A stretch of 27,833 bases of DNA from Mesotaenium endlicherianum (GCA_009602735.1 WELA01009535.1:736112-763944), one strand, 5' to 3'. Shown: positions 1-12,100, numbered from the stretch's first letter. A program made the numbers and translations. Notes: generated from the sequence alone by a model not told the origin.

Positions 1-707
1 GGGGGGGGAGGGGAGAGAGAAGGGGTGCTGGCTCTATCAGGAGAGATGGCGAGAAGGAAATAAGTGGGAGAGGATGCAGCGGATTGCAGACAGGAGAGTG
101 TATGAGAGCCACCCAAAGGGCAAATGCCGGGCAGAGACTGCAGATGCTGGGAGTGCACACGCCTGGGCGAAATAGATCAGGCTGTGGGTTTCAGTGCAGA
201 CGACCTCTGGGTAATACTATCCCCCTGCTCCAATGCATCTCATTATCTCCGCCTTGTTGGCGGCTTCTTCTTATTCCAGGAAGAAGAATGTGTTTCCAGA
301 CATGGTGGCATTTAGCCCAGGCCCGCACCCCCAGGCTCTCCTCCATCCCACATCCCCCACCACCACACTAGATAGAGGTGGATGAGGTCCCAGGCCTACT
401 GGAAGAAGAGACGCGCGCGCACACAGAGGCCAGGGCTCCCAGCAGCGCAGCCATGTGTGGCAGTCTGAGGGGGGAGCAAGGTTGTTCTTGCTTGAGCAAC
501 AGCCGAGGGAGGCAGCAAGCGGAGACGGCCGCGCTGTCTGCTTGCGGGCCTTCACATTGGCCCGCCGGGTGCATAAAGCGGTGCGGTGCGGAAAAAGTGA
601 GTTCTGAATGCTTGGCACCGCTTAAGCACCACACGTGAGACTCTGGAGTCGTTGTTGGGATAACACAACTTGATGCATGCGTGCGCATAGCCCCCCCACC
701 CGCCCAC
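1..707. other. No exon recognised; probably intron or downstream part of the thioesterase gene
   Basis: The exon ending at 708 has a good donor (CAG|GTGGGC on the minus strand), so transcription continues into this stretch. I read all minus frames for the expected C-terminal hot-dog motifs and saw none. The first ~25 bases are a G/A-rich low-complexity run at the window edge. The open frames here lack family motifs. Confidence 0.5.
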
Positions 708-3700
708 CTGGAAGGACGCATGCATGCTGAAGATGTTGCGGCCCTTCTGCACGGCCACCACGTGGCGCGTCGCAAACGACTGTCCGTCGCGGATGCGCTC
801 CACTCGGTACACGATCGGCACTGCCCCCCACGGCCCCATGCGGGAGGGAGCCGGAGCCAGGGGGTGGACTTCAGTGAATGGATGGAAAGATGTCAATGTA
901 TGAACACTTGTATTGGTGGAGGTGCACACATACGAAATGTGTGCAAATGTACTTATGTACGCATACATACATATATGTGTATGTTTTCTGTGTCTGCATG
1001 TTATAGAGGTGTACATAAATGTCTGGGGAACGGATGAAGGACACCAAACATCACCATGCGCAGCACGCTCTGAGAGGACGCCCGTTCGCAGGCCAGAAGG
1101 AAAATGGTCAAAGGGCACCCAAACGTCGCATCGCACCATAGCGCTACGTCAAGCGAGGGCCTCACGCAAGATCGTCAGCCCCGAGGAGCCAACAAGCGCT
1201 CCCTAGAACCTCCCCCAATTCCCCACGACAGCACGCCGGCCAAAGCCTCCTGGCATCAGTGTCCGGATGCATCCAAGGACGCATGAATCTAAAGCAGCAC
1301 CAGGTGCAGGAGCAGGAGCAGGAGTGGGCGCAGGAGCAGGGGCAGGGAAGGGGCGTACGGGTGACGTCACCGGCCACGAGGAAGTAGGAGTGCAGGCTGT
1401 GCACCATGAGGTGCTTGCCCATCGACTTGCACGCCGCCGCCAACGCCTGCCCCCCGCGCCGTGCCGCGGGCCCCGCACCAAATGCCATGGTAAAACAGGA
1501 GTGGCAGAGGGTTGGGAGCTCGTTATGCGCACGCGCGCGCGTGCGTGTGCGTGCATGGGTATGTGTGTGAATACGCGTGCGTGCAAGCGCTGAAGTACAA
1601 GCGTACACCCACGAGTTTTTGGGCCTAGCAAGATGCGGATGCGAATGCATATGCATCTGCGCACACACGAGTGAGCACACACGGGAGAAAGTATGCTGCC
1701 ATCCTGCTACCACCACGTGGGGTTCTGCAAACCAATGACACCTCGGAACACCCCACCCTTATGATATAAGCAGACTGCGCGCGGAGTGGTCAAGCCAGAG
1801 GCAGGTAGTCCAGGCAGCAAGGGCTCTCAACACTCTGGCGAAGGCACGCTGTCTGCCTCTCCATTTCTTCTCACTCCAGGGGCCAACAGCACTCCGCCAA
1901 CCAACTGCAAGAGCGAAGACAAACGCTGCAAGAGGGATAGACCAATCCCGGGCAGCCGCAGGATGGGGATGGGCATCGTCGACTCCGAGATCGACAGCTG
2001 GCCCAGGCTGCCCCCTTGCTCAAGCAATAAGCTCTAGAAGCTCTCAAGCATGAGAACAGGGGAACAAGAGTGGGAACAGGAACTGGAGTGGCCAGTAGAA
2101 TGAATGTCTGTAGTCGTGATGTGATGGCAGGAGCATGCTGATGTGGACAGCAACGTGTTCTTACGACGACGCCATCAAGTCGAAAAAGGGAGTTGAGTTG
2201 TGAGCTGTGGCCCACAGGGGAGCGGTGCCATGAGACAGATCCCCGGCCGGGAGCTCTGCACCCTTTCTCAGAGCATGCGCAATGGCGATGGCGGTCAGGT
2301 AATGAGAGTACACCTGCCCGAGAAGCTGCCCGCCGAAGACGCGCGGGTAGAAGGAGGTGAGCACGCCGGCCCTGTACAGGTCCACCTGCAGGGCCAAGAA
2401 GGAAGAGAGAGAGAGGGAAAAAAACTCAGCTTCAAAGAGCAGCCGACGGGGAAGATCAGAACTGAAAAGGGAGAAGAAGTGAAGGAGACGAGAGGGACCA
2501 AGAGGGGTAACACTTGATGGCGCATGGGCAATCAACTTATCCAGCAGGACAGGCAGGACTGCGTGCGCCTGCTTCGCTCGATGGCGGCCTGGAGCAAAAA
2601 AGCCCGAGAGAGGAACGCCCCCCTCTCTCCAGGACCTCCACATGCTTTATGAGAAGGCCACCCGCGCCACTCCCTCCCTCCAGAGATAATATCATGCCAC
2701 CGTATGGACCTCATGCAGACCCGTAGGCTGGTAGACCAGCCACTTGGAGCCCTGCCCCGGAAACGGCAGAGGTAAGGTGAAATGAGGGGTAGAGGCGTCC
2801 AGCCGTCGTATGTTAAGGGACCCCCACCGAGAGATCAGCCTCATCCTGCGCGGTGACAGCCGCATCGAGATCCTTGCGTCTGAGCTGCGGGCGCATAGAG
2901 CCGGCACGAGCCCCGCCTAGCCCCAGCCTTCTGTCTCCACCCTTCCATTTCCAGCCTCTTCCAAAACACCGGTCTAATAACCTCAGAGCAAAAAACCCTG
3001 GTAGCGTGCAGCGCGCGGCAAGAAAGCAGAGCACGTGCACGAGCAGGAACTGCAGGAGAAGCCCCCCCCCCCCGCCCCCCAAGAGGGTGGGGAGGAGCCC
3101 GTGGTGCCACGTGCTGCCCCTCTGACTGTGAGTGAAGCCCGCCAGCTGGCGCTCGTGTGGGCACGCTCGGTCAGCTAGGCCAGACTCCGCCAGCAGGCAG
3201 GCAGGCAGGCGGGCAGACACGCAGGCAGGCAGGCAGGCTCAAGGGGCCTGCATGCTGGCTGCTGCTTTGCTGCAGCCGAGACATCCTGCGCTCCCCTATG
3301 CCTGGGCTCTACAAACATGGCCGGCACGCAGCCTTGATCCCCGAGCCTTCAGGGCCTCCAGCCCACGAATGTAACTTTGAGAAGCCTTCTGCCTCCAGCC
3401 GCAGTTGCATCCTCAAGCCCCACGGTGTCAGGCCCTAAACCAGCAGCCCTCAGGCCCAAGCAGAAGCCCCATGTCGGGTCCCGGCAACTGGAATGCATCT
3501 CTGGCACAGCTCCCGGGTACTCAGTCACCGGTACTCTGTCAGAGGATGGGGCTGGGGTGCGGGCAGAAAAACTGCAGGGGCTGGGCGGAACGAGAGCACG
3601 GGAGAAGAAAGACCTCCAGAGTCTCCAGGTGCAGGATGCGGCGCATGACACCCTCGTCTCGAAACTCCTCCCCCTCGCCGCCGCCGCCGCCGTCGCCCTT

Positions 3701-6056
3701 CCACGGGAGCGCCACCCCTGGCAGGTGCCCTCCGATGTGTGGGAGCACCGCTGCCACCACCTGGGGCAGGAGTGTTGAACGGAGAAGAAGCCAGGGCAGG
3801 CCTGTCAGGAGGCTCTCCTCTCAGTCTCACTCTCAAGCTCTGAGGAGCGTTGGGGATCAGGGCTTCAGGGTTAGAGCTCAGCGGACGGCAGCAGCGTCAC
3901 CTGTGTGATGGCGATGACGTCAGCCTTATGCAGAGCCGCCCTCTGGCCCTGCCTGACTGCCGCCCGCCCGCCCGCCCGCCCACCCACCCGCATGCATCGC
4001 CTCACTTTAAGTCAGCCCTAGATGCGCACAGTGGTGTGAGGTCTTGACTGGGGACGCACTTGCCCATGGAAAGGTACTGGCTATTTCAAGTTCAGGTACA
4101 CATGTGGATGCACACGGACCTAAACGTTTCATTCTCGGAACTAAGTTACTGAGGAAAGAGGGGTGGGCCCTGAGGTCAGGGGCTAAGGCAGGGCTAGTGG
4201 GGCTAGCAGGACGAGGGCGAGGGCGAGGGCGAGGGCGAGGGCAAGGGGGCACCGGAGCCGAAGAAGTCGCCGTCCTGCAGGATGTTGGTGGGCCTCTCCC
4301 CTGCATTCTCGCTCTTGGGAGGCACCGCCGCCTGCCCCGCCTCACACAGGCGCGCGCGCACACACACATACACACAGAGACATTTGCAAGCAGACACTGA
4401 GATGAACAAGCGGTGTGTGTCCGTGAACACCGTGCTGAAAAAACTACGTATGAATGGCCAGCTGTAGTAGAGTGGATGAAATTTGCTACAGGATAAATCC
4501 CCCAGCTCCGTTGCCATTATTGGGTGCCCGTGTGGGCGCATGTGTGTGTGCGTATGTGTGTGTGTGTGTGTCTTTGTCTGTGTGTGTGTTTGTCTGTGTG
4601 TGTTGATATGTGCTCCTCTTCAACACCCCTCTCCCTCTGATCCTTATTGTCCTACATTCCCCCTTACAAGTGGCACAGTTTATTTCCACTCTTATGAGTT
4701 CCACTCCGAAACCCGTTCCAAAAACAATCTGCAGGACTTTGTACAACAAAAAACACCTTCAGCAACACACATACACGCAGACACAGAGAAGTTACACACG
4801 GATTTACAGAGAAAGAGCAAGAGACTTACAGTGCCCTGCCAGATGAAGTAAAGGCCCTCCCCCTCCTCTCCCTCCCTCACCAGATAGTCTCCTGGCGCTG
4901 CCAGGTGTCCCAAGCACAGAGGACAGCCCACAAAGCTCAGGGCACGCACGACCCCGTCAAGAACACAAATCACTGCCCACGTCGCCGGAAGCCGGATGTA
5001 GCCGAGGCCTCGGGCTTGAATCGGGGCTCAATTACGAGGTGTTTCTTTTGCCCATGCAATATTTTCAAAGAGGGGCAGCTCAGGCATTCGCGCAGCCCAG
5101 AGATGCCAGCCGAGCAGCAACAGGCAGCATCGCTGCCCTGAATGCGCTCGTGCACTCTCAAATGCAGGAGGCTGCCGACGGGCACCGCGCGCCCTCGCAG
5201 CACGTAAACATGAACCCCTCCCTCCCGCCCCCCCCCCTTTCCTCCCCTTGTGTCGCCCAGCATCTTCTCATGGGCCACAAAGAGCCATACCTTAGAAGCA
5301 TTACGAGCTGAGTAGCTGCACGTAAAAGCAGGCAGGCTCTGAGGCAGCGACAAGTGCACACAATCCTTGCTTGACATGCGTCAGAGCAGAAAGCTCAACA
5401 GGGGCAGGTGTGATACAAACAACGGGCGGTAAGATTTAGACGATACAAGAAGATGATCGACAGGCATGCCTGCTTGTGGACACAGATGCGTTACATTATT
5501 TCCGCATGCTTCATGCTCACACATACACTCGTGCACACAAACACACACACACACGCACAGACGCGCTCAACACACACACGCACACACGCATGCACGATGT
5601 AAAGCTTACACCAGGGAGCAGCCCCTATATCCACACACATACACACAGATGCACATTTGCACGCTAATATACATTAGTACACCGAGGAGACAAAATAAGC
5701 TTTGCATGTACACATCATAGGGTGTGCTCATGCTTACCGTACTCCTTCCACTCGAGAGCTCTGGCGATGGCGAGGATGGCATCTGCAGGAAGCTGCGCCA
5801 GCAGAGGCTGCTTTTTCAGGAAGGCCGCCACTGCCCAGTGCGAGACACCATTTTGCCACGTGAATAGAAAGCATCCGACACGAGACACGTGCGCTGACAT
5901 GTACATACGAGTTCGGATGTAAGAGTACATATGTGCCATCGAGTCAAACACGCTGTTTCATGACCACCAGAACTCGGAAATGAATGCGTGCTAGAGAGAA
6001 GCTCTCCCACCTTGAGCTTCCGTGCCCGGCCAGGTCCTGCGCGGCCGTCCCTCCAT
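708..6056 (-). CDS. ACH: Acyl-CoA thioesterase with N-terminal cyclic-nucleotide-binding-like domain (partial, 3' end outside window)
   Basis: Hydrolyses acyl-CoA to free fatty acid and CoA; plant homologues (ACH1/ACH2 type) are peroxisomal, but the C-terminus that would carry the targeting signal is not here. Exons in transcript order: 6056-6011, 5830-5738, 4891-4830, 4331-4253, 3956-3901, 3760-3614, 2385-2314, 1446-1359, 820-708. They total 756 nt = 252 codons with consistent phases. Residues ~17-160 are the CNB-like domain ([46 protein letters not shown]). Residues ~162-252 are the first hot-dog domain ([47 protein letters not shown]). The family is usually a little over 400 residues, so the second hot-dog should lie left of base 708. 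I found no further exon in 1-707. Start 6056 was chosen because its 46-nt exon joins in phase to the next and sits in GGCCATGGAGG. Donor GTCTTT after 3614 is weak. Identity confident; first exon and exact borders less so. Confidence 0.85.
905..990. repeat. TG/CA and CATA-rich simple repeat in thioesterase intron
   Basis: Alternating purine-pyrimidine tract with several CATA/TATG units, located between the exons ending at 820 and starting at 1359. Confidence 0.6.
1294..1350. repeat. GCAGGA-type degenerate hexamer repeat
   Basis: Repeated AGCAGGAGCAGG units lie just downstream (minus sense) of the donor at 1358/1357. On the minus strand this is a CTCCTG tract inside the intron. Confidence 0.6.
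1525..1585. repeat. CG/TG alternating tract
   Basis: Long stretch of GCGCGCGTGCGTGTGCG-type alternation, capable of Z-DNA. It is intronic, just upstream (minus sense) of the exon beginning at 1446. Confidence 0.6.
3188..3238. repeat. CAGG tetranucleotide repeat
   Basis: About ten CAGG/CGGG/CAGA units in tandem, intronic to the thioesterase gene. Confidence 0.75.
3961..3990. repeat. CCCG/CCCA tetranucleotide repeat next to a splice acceptor
   Basis: CGCC/CACC units run up to the minus-strand acceptor of the exon starting at 3956. The complementary GGGCGGGC tract replaces the usual pyrimidine tract, so the acceptor is unusually purine-rich. Confidence 0.65.
4211..4249. repeat. GAGGGC hexanucleotide repeat next to a splice donor
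   Basis: Five to six GAGGGC units immediately follow (minus sense) the donor at 4252/4251. Confidence 0.7.
4531..4610. repeat. TG dinucleotide microsatellite
   Basis: Interrupted (TG)n tract with TCTTTG/TCTG interruptions, inside a thioesterase intron. Confidence 0.8.
5518..5660. repeat. CA dinucleotide microsatellite
   Basis: Interrupted (CA)n tract with GCACAGACG and GCATGCACG interruptions, in the intron between exons 2 and 3 of the thioesterase gene. Confidence 0.8.
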
Positions 6057-9000
6057 GGCCTCTCAGAGAGCGTGCGCTCTGGCACCGCGGCTGTGAGCAG
6101 CAAGAGCAGCACGAGTGGCGGAAGAGAGTCGCGACAAGGAAGCCCACGCGCGAGTGGAATAGTCACACACGCGCCTTGCTTGGGCGGGGGAGCCAGGGTG
6201 CGCCAGGTGGCAGGGGATGCTTATGCCAGACAAGAAAGCGCGTGCAAGGTGCCTGCAGCAGGGAGTTGTGCTTCTTCTTTTTTGCACCTCCTTTCTTGGA
6301 AGGCAGGAATGGGATGTGTGTACCATGGCAACATTTACGCTTCATGCTCAGATGAAAGTAACTCCCACTGGCGGAGTAAGTGCACTCCAGGGCCATTTCA
6401 TTGCTCCCTTAGTATTGGGTGATACGATCAGCGCATGAGGAGCCAATGAGGAGCTCCATTGCAGCTCTGTGAAAAACAGGGACAGCCTGCACACTGACCT
6501 CTACTTGCCCGCAGCACCCCTTAATAACTGGACACAACGCACGTTGTGGTAGAACAACTTTTGCAGTGCTTCTTTGATTGCCCGGCAAAAAAAGGGTCAA
6601 CGAGATGCATGTCACCGTTGCTCTTATAAGGCCAGCTAAATATGGAAATTTAGAGCACTTTGAGTATATTGTCTTTATATGTACAACGTGCACATCATAT
6701 ACATTCAACCTCCCGCCACCACTTTGGCACACTCACTCAGTAAACATGACATAGAGGTCCCATGCAGTGATGGCTTCAAGTCAACCACCTAGCCCATGCA
6801 ATGGCATACCTTGACAGAGCCGTTGAAGCAGGAGAGGAGCTACAAGGTAGTGCCTGATGAAACAAGGCGCTAATCCTGGATCTTGCCAATATACATCATA
6901 CAAGCACTTTGAGCGTGTGATAGGGCAGAGGGCTTATAACGAGATCAGTATGTGGAAAATACAAAGCCATAAGCAGCATTTCCTGCTGGATGAGAAGAAG
7001 GGTCTTGGGTCAAGGAGAGGAGAAAGTGCTGTCGCTGGTGGTATTCTAATGTCGTGCTCACAAAGAATGATACAGTCCAACGCATGCAAGCGAATAGAGG
7101 TGTTTGAGCACTAATGACCATGTATAGAGTCTTTTCTCTCCTACCTCCTAGCCACTTGTAAAAGCATTTAGCAGGTCCAAGCACGGGTGTTCTTACACGT
7201 CAAAGGAAGACCCAGTGTTTCTTCTGGTTGACCGCGGACATCAACCTATGTTGGGTGGGTGCTTCTATGACTTTGCACCACAAGAACGACAGGTGTAGCT
7301 TCATATGCATACTGGTCTAATATACATATTTTTTTTAATGATGCTTGCTTATCTGTTATCGCCTGTATTGCACTCTTGTTTCGGTTTGTACGAGACCGCG
7401 AACTTCGCTCTCACGAAGGGGCTCCGAACGATCACGATCAAAAACGTCAGCGTGTCGACAGCAGACGTCGACGCCCAAGAAGTATTTTCCAGAGAATATA
7501 TGACGCCATGACCTGCCATGACCCCTAAGGACGTACCAGCCAAGCAAGCCAGCCATGGCTGCCAAGCCCAAGCCCAGCCTCACCCACCATCCCCTCCCTC
7601 TTTCACTTTTATTGTCATTAGAATGTCTACGTTAGAGCGCCCATGTCCTGACACCTCGTTTACACGCCCGATTAAAGGCCATGTGAGGTGAAGCTCATAG
7701 CCAGTAAGAGCGCGCATTTATCTCACGTGAATTTACGTTTGCTGTGAGCAGAAAGCGACATCCTATGTTAGCGTCAACTTCATGACCCGCTTCGCTGGGT
7801 CTGGACTCTGGACATAACAGAGCCCAATCGAGCGCCTTTGGATCGACACCGATGCGACGCGTCGATAAGAGTACGGCTTGATACGGACTAGCTTGACTGA
7901 GCGACTCTTACCGATTACCTGCTCACAAAATTTACGTGAGGGGCGCCTTAGTGAAGCCAACAAACTACGGCACGGATTCGCCCACTACCGCTATCACTTG
8001 CTAGTGCCTGCTATGGCTTCGACTCGGCCTACTAGTGCTTTGTCGACCTGCCGCCGACCATCGTCGACATGGGGGATTAAGCTCATGAAACGTCAAAAAT
8101 CGCAGATCGGAAGACGATGATGAGCCAAATATGAGCAGTCACGAGTCACGAGTGCTGATGTTTGCAGAAAAGTGCACATGGTGCAAGTAGTCAACGCGCG
8201 GCCAACCATGCGGATACGAGCTTGTATGAGCTGGTACGAGCTAGCTTACATAGAAAGTGTACCTTTTGCAACTTCAATTGCCTGATAAGGTCTCCATTCG
8301 GCAAAGGAAACTATGTAATTGCTCTCGTTTGAGTTGAAGAAACCTCTACGACATCACATGCAACGCTTTTGTTTTTAAGTTTGTCCTCAGGGCAAGAAAG
8401 TTGTTACTGCATTCGGCCAGTTCCGTACGTGCTTGCTTTCACTTTCATATTCATGCCTATCGGTACTCAACGACGACCTGCGCTTCTATTGCTGGATCGA
8501 AGCTTTCTGCCTTTGCTTTTTCCCACTGCTCTACGCAGCAGCTTGGATTCTTTGGAGCTGAGGTGTGCATATTTGGGCCACCTGGAATACTAGATGAGAG
8601 TTGAGCTACTTGGTTTTCGCTTCATCACCTGTAACTAATGACGCCTTTTCCCAGCCTTACACTTGATGAATGTTCGCAGTTTCTGAACTTGGCCGGGATA
8701 GTGGCAGCATACAACTTATACTTCGCTGTGGTGTTCAGACTCCTAGCTTGTTCTTATGGAATGAAGCAGAATTGTATTATCAGTCATTGAACGATGTGGT
8801 AAAGTCAAAAGAAAGGACGTTATCTTTTGTGAACGTCGAGGGTAGGAGGGAAGGCATGCTTTAGTACAATCAAGAGGACTACTTCATCACTGAAGGCGCC
8901 AGAATAGTTGTCAGCTATGTTTTTTATTCAACTTATGTGTGCTGCCTAAGGCCATGCATCTGTGCTTCATTGATGGGCTCGCAAAACGTTCCGTGAGAGG

Positions 9001-9104
9001 TGGTCAGTGACATAACCAGCAGTCAATGAATTTTGCCTCAAATCAGATGCATGGCCTTCACGACATGCTGCAGGTCTCGTACTCCTGGTCAACGATTTGT
9101 GAAG
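6057..9104. other. Intergenic region between two divergently transcribed genes
   Basis: About 3 kb lies between the inferred start of the minus-strand thioesterase and the start of the plus-strand LysM protein gene. It must contain both promoters and 5' UTRs, but I see no convincing TATA box or other element. Short frames exist on both strands; none has recognisable motifs. GC content falls from left to right. No tRNA-like structure was seen. Confidence 0.6.
8215..8244. repeat. Three tandem 10-bp units
   Basis: Three consecutive decamers of the form TAYGAGCTNG (tacgagcttg, tatgagctgg, tacgagctag). This is a short, perfectly spaced array in the intergenic region about 0.9 kb upstream of the LysM protein start. 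Confidence 0.6.
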
Positions 9105-12100
9105 ATGGCGTTCTGCTGGCTTCTCGGAGTGGTCTTTCTGCTCAGCTCTACTGATGCAGGTACTTTAAATGTTCCTGCTACATACTCACCATATAGTATT
9201 ACCTTACGTGGAGGTTTTGATTTCACAGGAGGGGCCCCCTGGAGTAATATATGGGCACCTGTCTGTCTTTATGATCCAGCCACCATATAGCTTGCCGAGG
9301 GAGGAATTGCAAGCAGAAAATGCTTTTCAATTGTTGCAAAACGAATTCTTAAGGCCCTACCGCTAACATTTTGGCTTGACTTGAAAAGCTTGAGCCTGTT
9401 GACTCTGAGGTTCTTTTGCACGTGACATGTCAAATGCGTCCATTCTGCAGTGGCAAGAATGTTCATACAGGGTGTGGATGTCGCTATTGGGTTCGATGAA
9501 AAGCGACACTATATGTATCTTGCCGTTGACATTGCTCTTAAGGTGTTGTGTATGGATTCATTTCATTATGTGGTACCACGGGTTTCAGATGTTTTGTAAC
9601 ATGTTATACTCTGTTTGTGACTGATGTCGTTGGGTGCAACCTAGTGGTTGTATTTTCTGGGAACATAATGATTTTCTTAATTGAAAACCTAAGAATGTGC
9701 CCATCGGTTGTGTGACCCTGTATGAACGTGGAGAAAGTTTTTGCAGGTATCTGTGATGTCTCTTCTAATGCACTTGCACTATTTTGCTTGTTTCAGTTGT
9801 CATACCATCTACTGGGATTATTCCACCTGATGACACTTTCGTGCCACAATTTTTCAACCGCTACTTCCGTTACGGAAGTACTTCATTTACTGGCTCGACT
9901 GCACGTCCCTCATGGTCATTATCAAGCAGTGTTGACTGGCGTCCCAAAGCATCGAAAGTCAGGACACAGGGGAGATGTGGTAAGCATGTCTCTCGCATTC
10001 CTCTAGTCGCTCCTCATGGTTTGTAGAGGCGCAGAGTGGACATATTTGGTCAAGTTAGGTGCCACAATACTGCATACAAATGAGAACTGTCTGTCAGTCT
10101 GAGGCTGTCACCCTCGGCATTCACTATGGGATCTGGCTAGTGGTTCAGTACCAGTTTCATCTGACCTTTCACAGTTGTCCTGGATACTATCGCTTCATAG
10201 GTTTGATAAGGGAGTTTGAGAGAATTGTCATTTTTCTGCAGACATATTGCAGTCGTGTGAATGTGCACTTGTTGCCCACTTTGCCGTAGACTTTGTGCTC
10301 GCCAGTGTTGCTCTTCCACTTCTCTTGGTATGTGGCTTTATCCAGCGCTTCAAATCTAAGTGTGTAGTAGTACCCAACTGATGCGTAAACGTGCATTTCG
10401 CACTAAACTTTCAGCTCGTTTGATTTTCTTTGCTTGCGGTTTGCAGAGGCAAGCTGGGCGTTTGCACCGGTGATGACGATCGCCTCAACTCATGCCATTA
10501 ATTTTAATCAGAGCCCACCAAATATGACCGAACAACAGTTCCTGGACTGCGAAGGAATAGGCCCTTGTGCAGGCGGCTGGATTGGCAATGCTTATGAGTA
10601 TGCTGCCAGGCGGACAAGAAGTAACACCAAGTTTAACTCCCTGGTGCAGTATCCTTACTTCGCCAATGCTGGTCACACCCGCAAGTGCAAGGTACGGTGA
10701 CTTCTTAATCGATGCTTTCTGTCACTACGTCTGGAACTTATTGAGATATTGTGTTTGTTATGTCTTTCTGCCCTTCGGTATAGTTTTGAGCTAACAATAG
10801 TGTTACCACGTGTTTGTCTTGTACGTACCAAAGTCTGCTAGTAATGCATTACATCTCTTGCATTCTTGTTGCAGCTGAATGGAGTATATGATGTAAGAGT
10901 GACAATGTACGAGCAGACCAACTTCTACGGCGTTATGGGCATGCTGCTGGCCCTCCAGAAGCAGCCCATTACTGTCACCGTTGCAGCAGACTCAAAAGCT
11001 TTTCAGAGTTATCGAGGGGTAACAGCTGCTAGCTCCCATGAAACACTTCATTTACATACACGCTGTGCCTTGTGGTCTTGGATTGCGCTCAGGGCTGTCC
11101 AATGTTGTTTTTTGGGGCACACGTGTAGTGGTCTATGCACTTCCCTTTGCAAGTCTTTAGTGAGGTGTCTATTCTTTTTGTGGACAGCATTGCTCTTGCT
11201 TGTCTAATCAGGGAGTGCCTGGAAGGTCAAGCTGCTAGAAGTTGACAGCAGGTGCTGAAATTGATGCACAAGGGTTTGGGCCTAGATACTATGCCTGTCT
11301 AGTCATTAGTATTTAGTAGTTACAGTTATCCAACTTCGGTATATGACTGCTAGTTTTTCTACTCATGTCTGCTGTGCAACCTCTTGCACCACCCAACCAC
11401 CTCCCCTCCTGCTCCTGCCCCCTCCCCCCCCGGGGCGTGACCCCGTCTTTGTGGTTCTGACTGTGGTGGCATGATGTGTACAACTGCAGAAGGGCATCTT
11501 TCAGGACCCCAGCTGCTTCGCCAGTGGCTTTGTGAACCACGCGGTGACGCTCATGGGCTACAACTTCAAGGCAAAGCAGCCCTATTGGATAATTCGCAAT
11601 TCATGGGGCCCAGAATGGGGTGACAAGGGCGACGCCTACATTCTCATGGCTGGTGGTGATGGTATTTGTGGCATCAACTCGGCCCTGGCTATCTACCCCA
11701 TAGTCAAGGGTGAGCATGACTGGTTTTGGTTGCTCTACGCTGTGTATCAGCTTCTTTCTTGGAATTCAGGGTCATAAAAGTTTGAAGGATTTTGCATACT
11801 GCTTTATACATATACATTTGGACTTAGGGCAATGAGCTCCTCTGCTGCGATGCATTCTTGTTAGCAGAGCTATTTACCTTCTCTCTTGGAATTTGTGCTG
11901 GCTGGGATCCAACCAAATTCTAGGTCTAGAGTCAGGCTACTATTGCTCAAGTCTGCTCGTTGAGCCCTACGCACACTCAATATCAGCAGGCCAGAAAGCG
12001 GCCGCACTCTTTTTTCCTTTCCGTAATGTTGCCAGTTTTGATCTCAGCTGGCCAATGATTTCCTACTCCTGCGATTATAGTTCGTGGGGTTGCTTTTGGT

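Larger units (their letters stand above)
3614..6056 (-). other. CNB-like domain exons of the thioesterase
   Basis: Exons 1-6 of the thioesterase encode the cyclic-nucleotide-binding-like fold. The glycine-rich turn [13 protein letters not shown] is clear. The phosphate-binding cassette expected in ligand-binding CNB domains (FGE-L followed by PR-A) is not conserved: the equivalent stretch reads [20 protein letters not shown]. Cyclic nucleotide binding is therefore doubtful. This matches the degenerate state I recall for plant ACH proteins. The sixth exon carries a run of five glycines encoded by a GGC repeat. Confidence 0.7.

Noticed and set aside
2161..2643. 160-codon minus frame containing VFGGQLLGQ followed by [13 protein letters not shown]
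   Set aside because: Only 2314-2385 matches the thioesterase family; the continuation past GTGTAC does not, and the next conserved segment ([10 protein letters not shown]) starts cleanly at 1446.
6740..6840. Exon-like minus-strand pieces (LLSCFNGSVK before GTATGCC, and AWDLYVMFTE before GTGAGT)
   Set aside because: Each has a decent donor and a faint WD-repeat look, but they do not join in a common phase and nothing around them extends the match. Too short to support a gene.
9051..9104. Upstream in-frame ATG for the LysM protein
   Set aside because: It adds a basic 18-residue lead that would precede the hydrophobic signal segment; the ATG at 9105 gives a normal signal peptide. Not excluded, only less likely.
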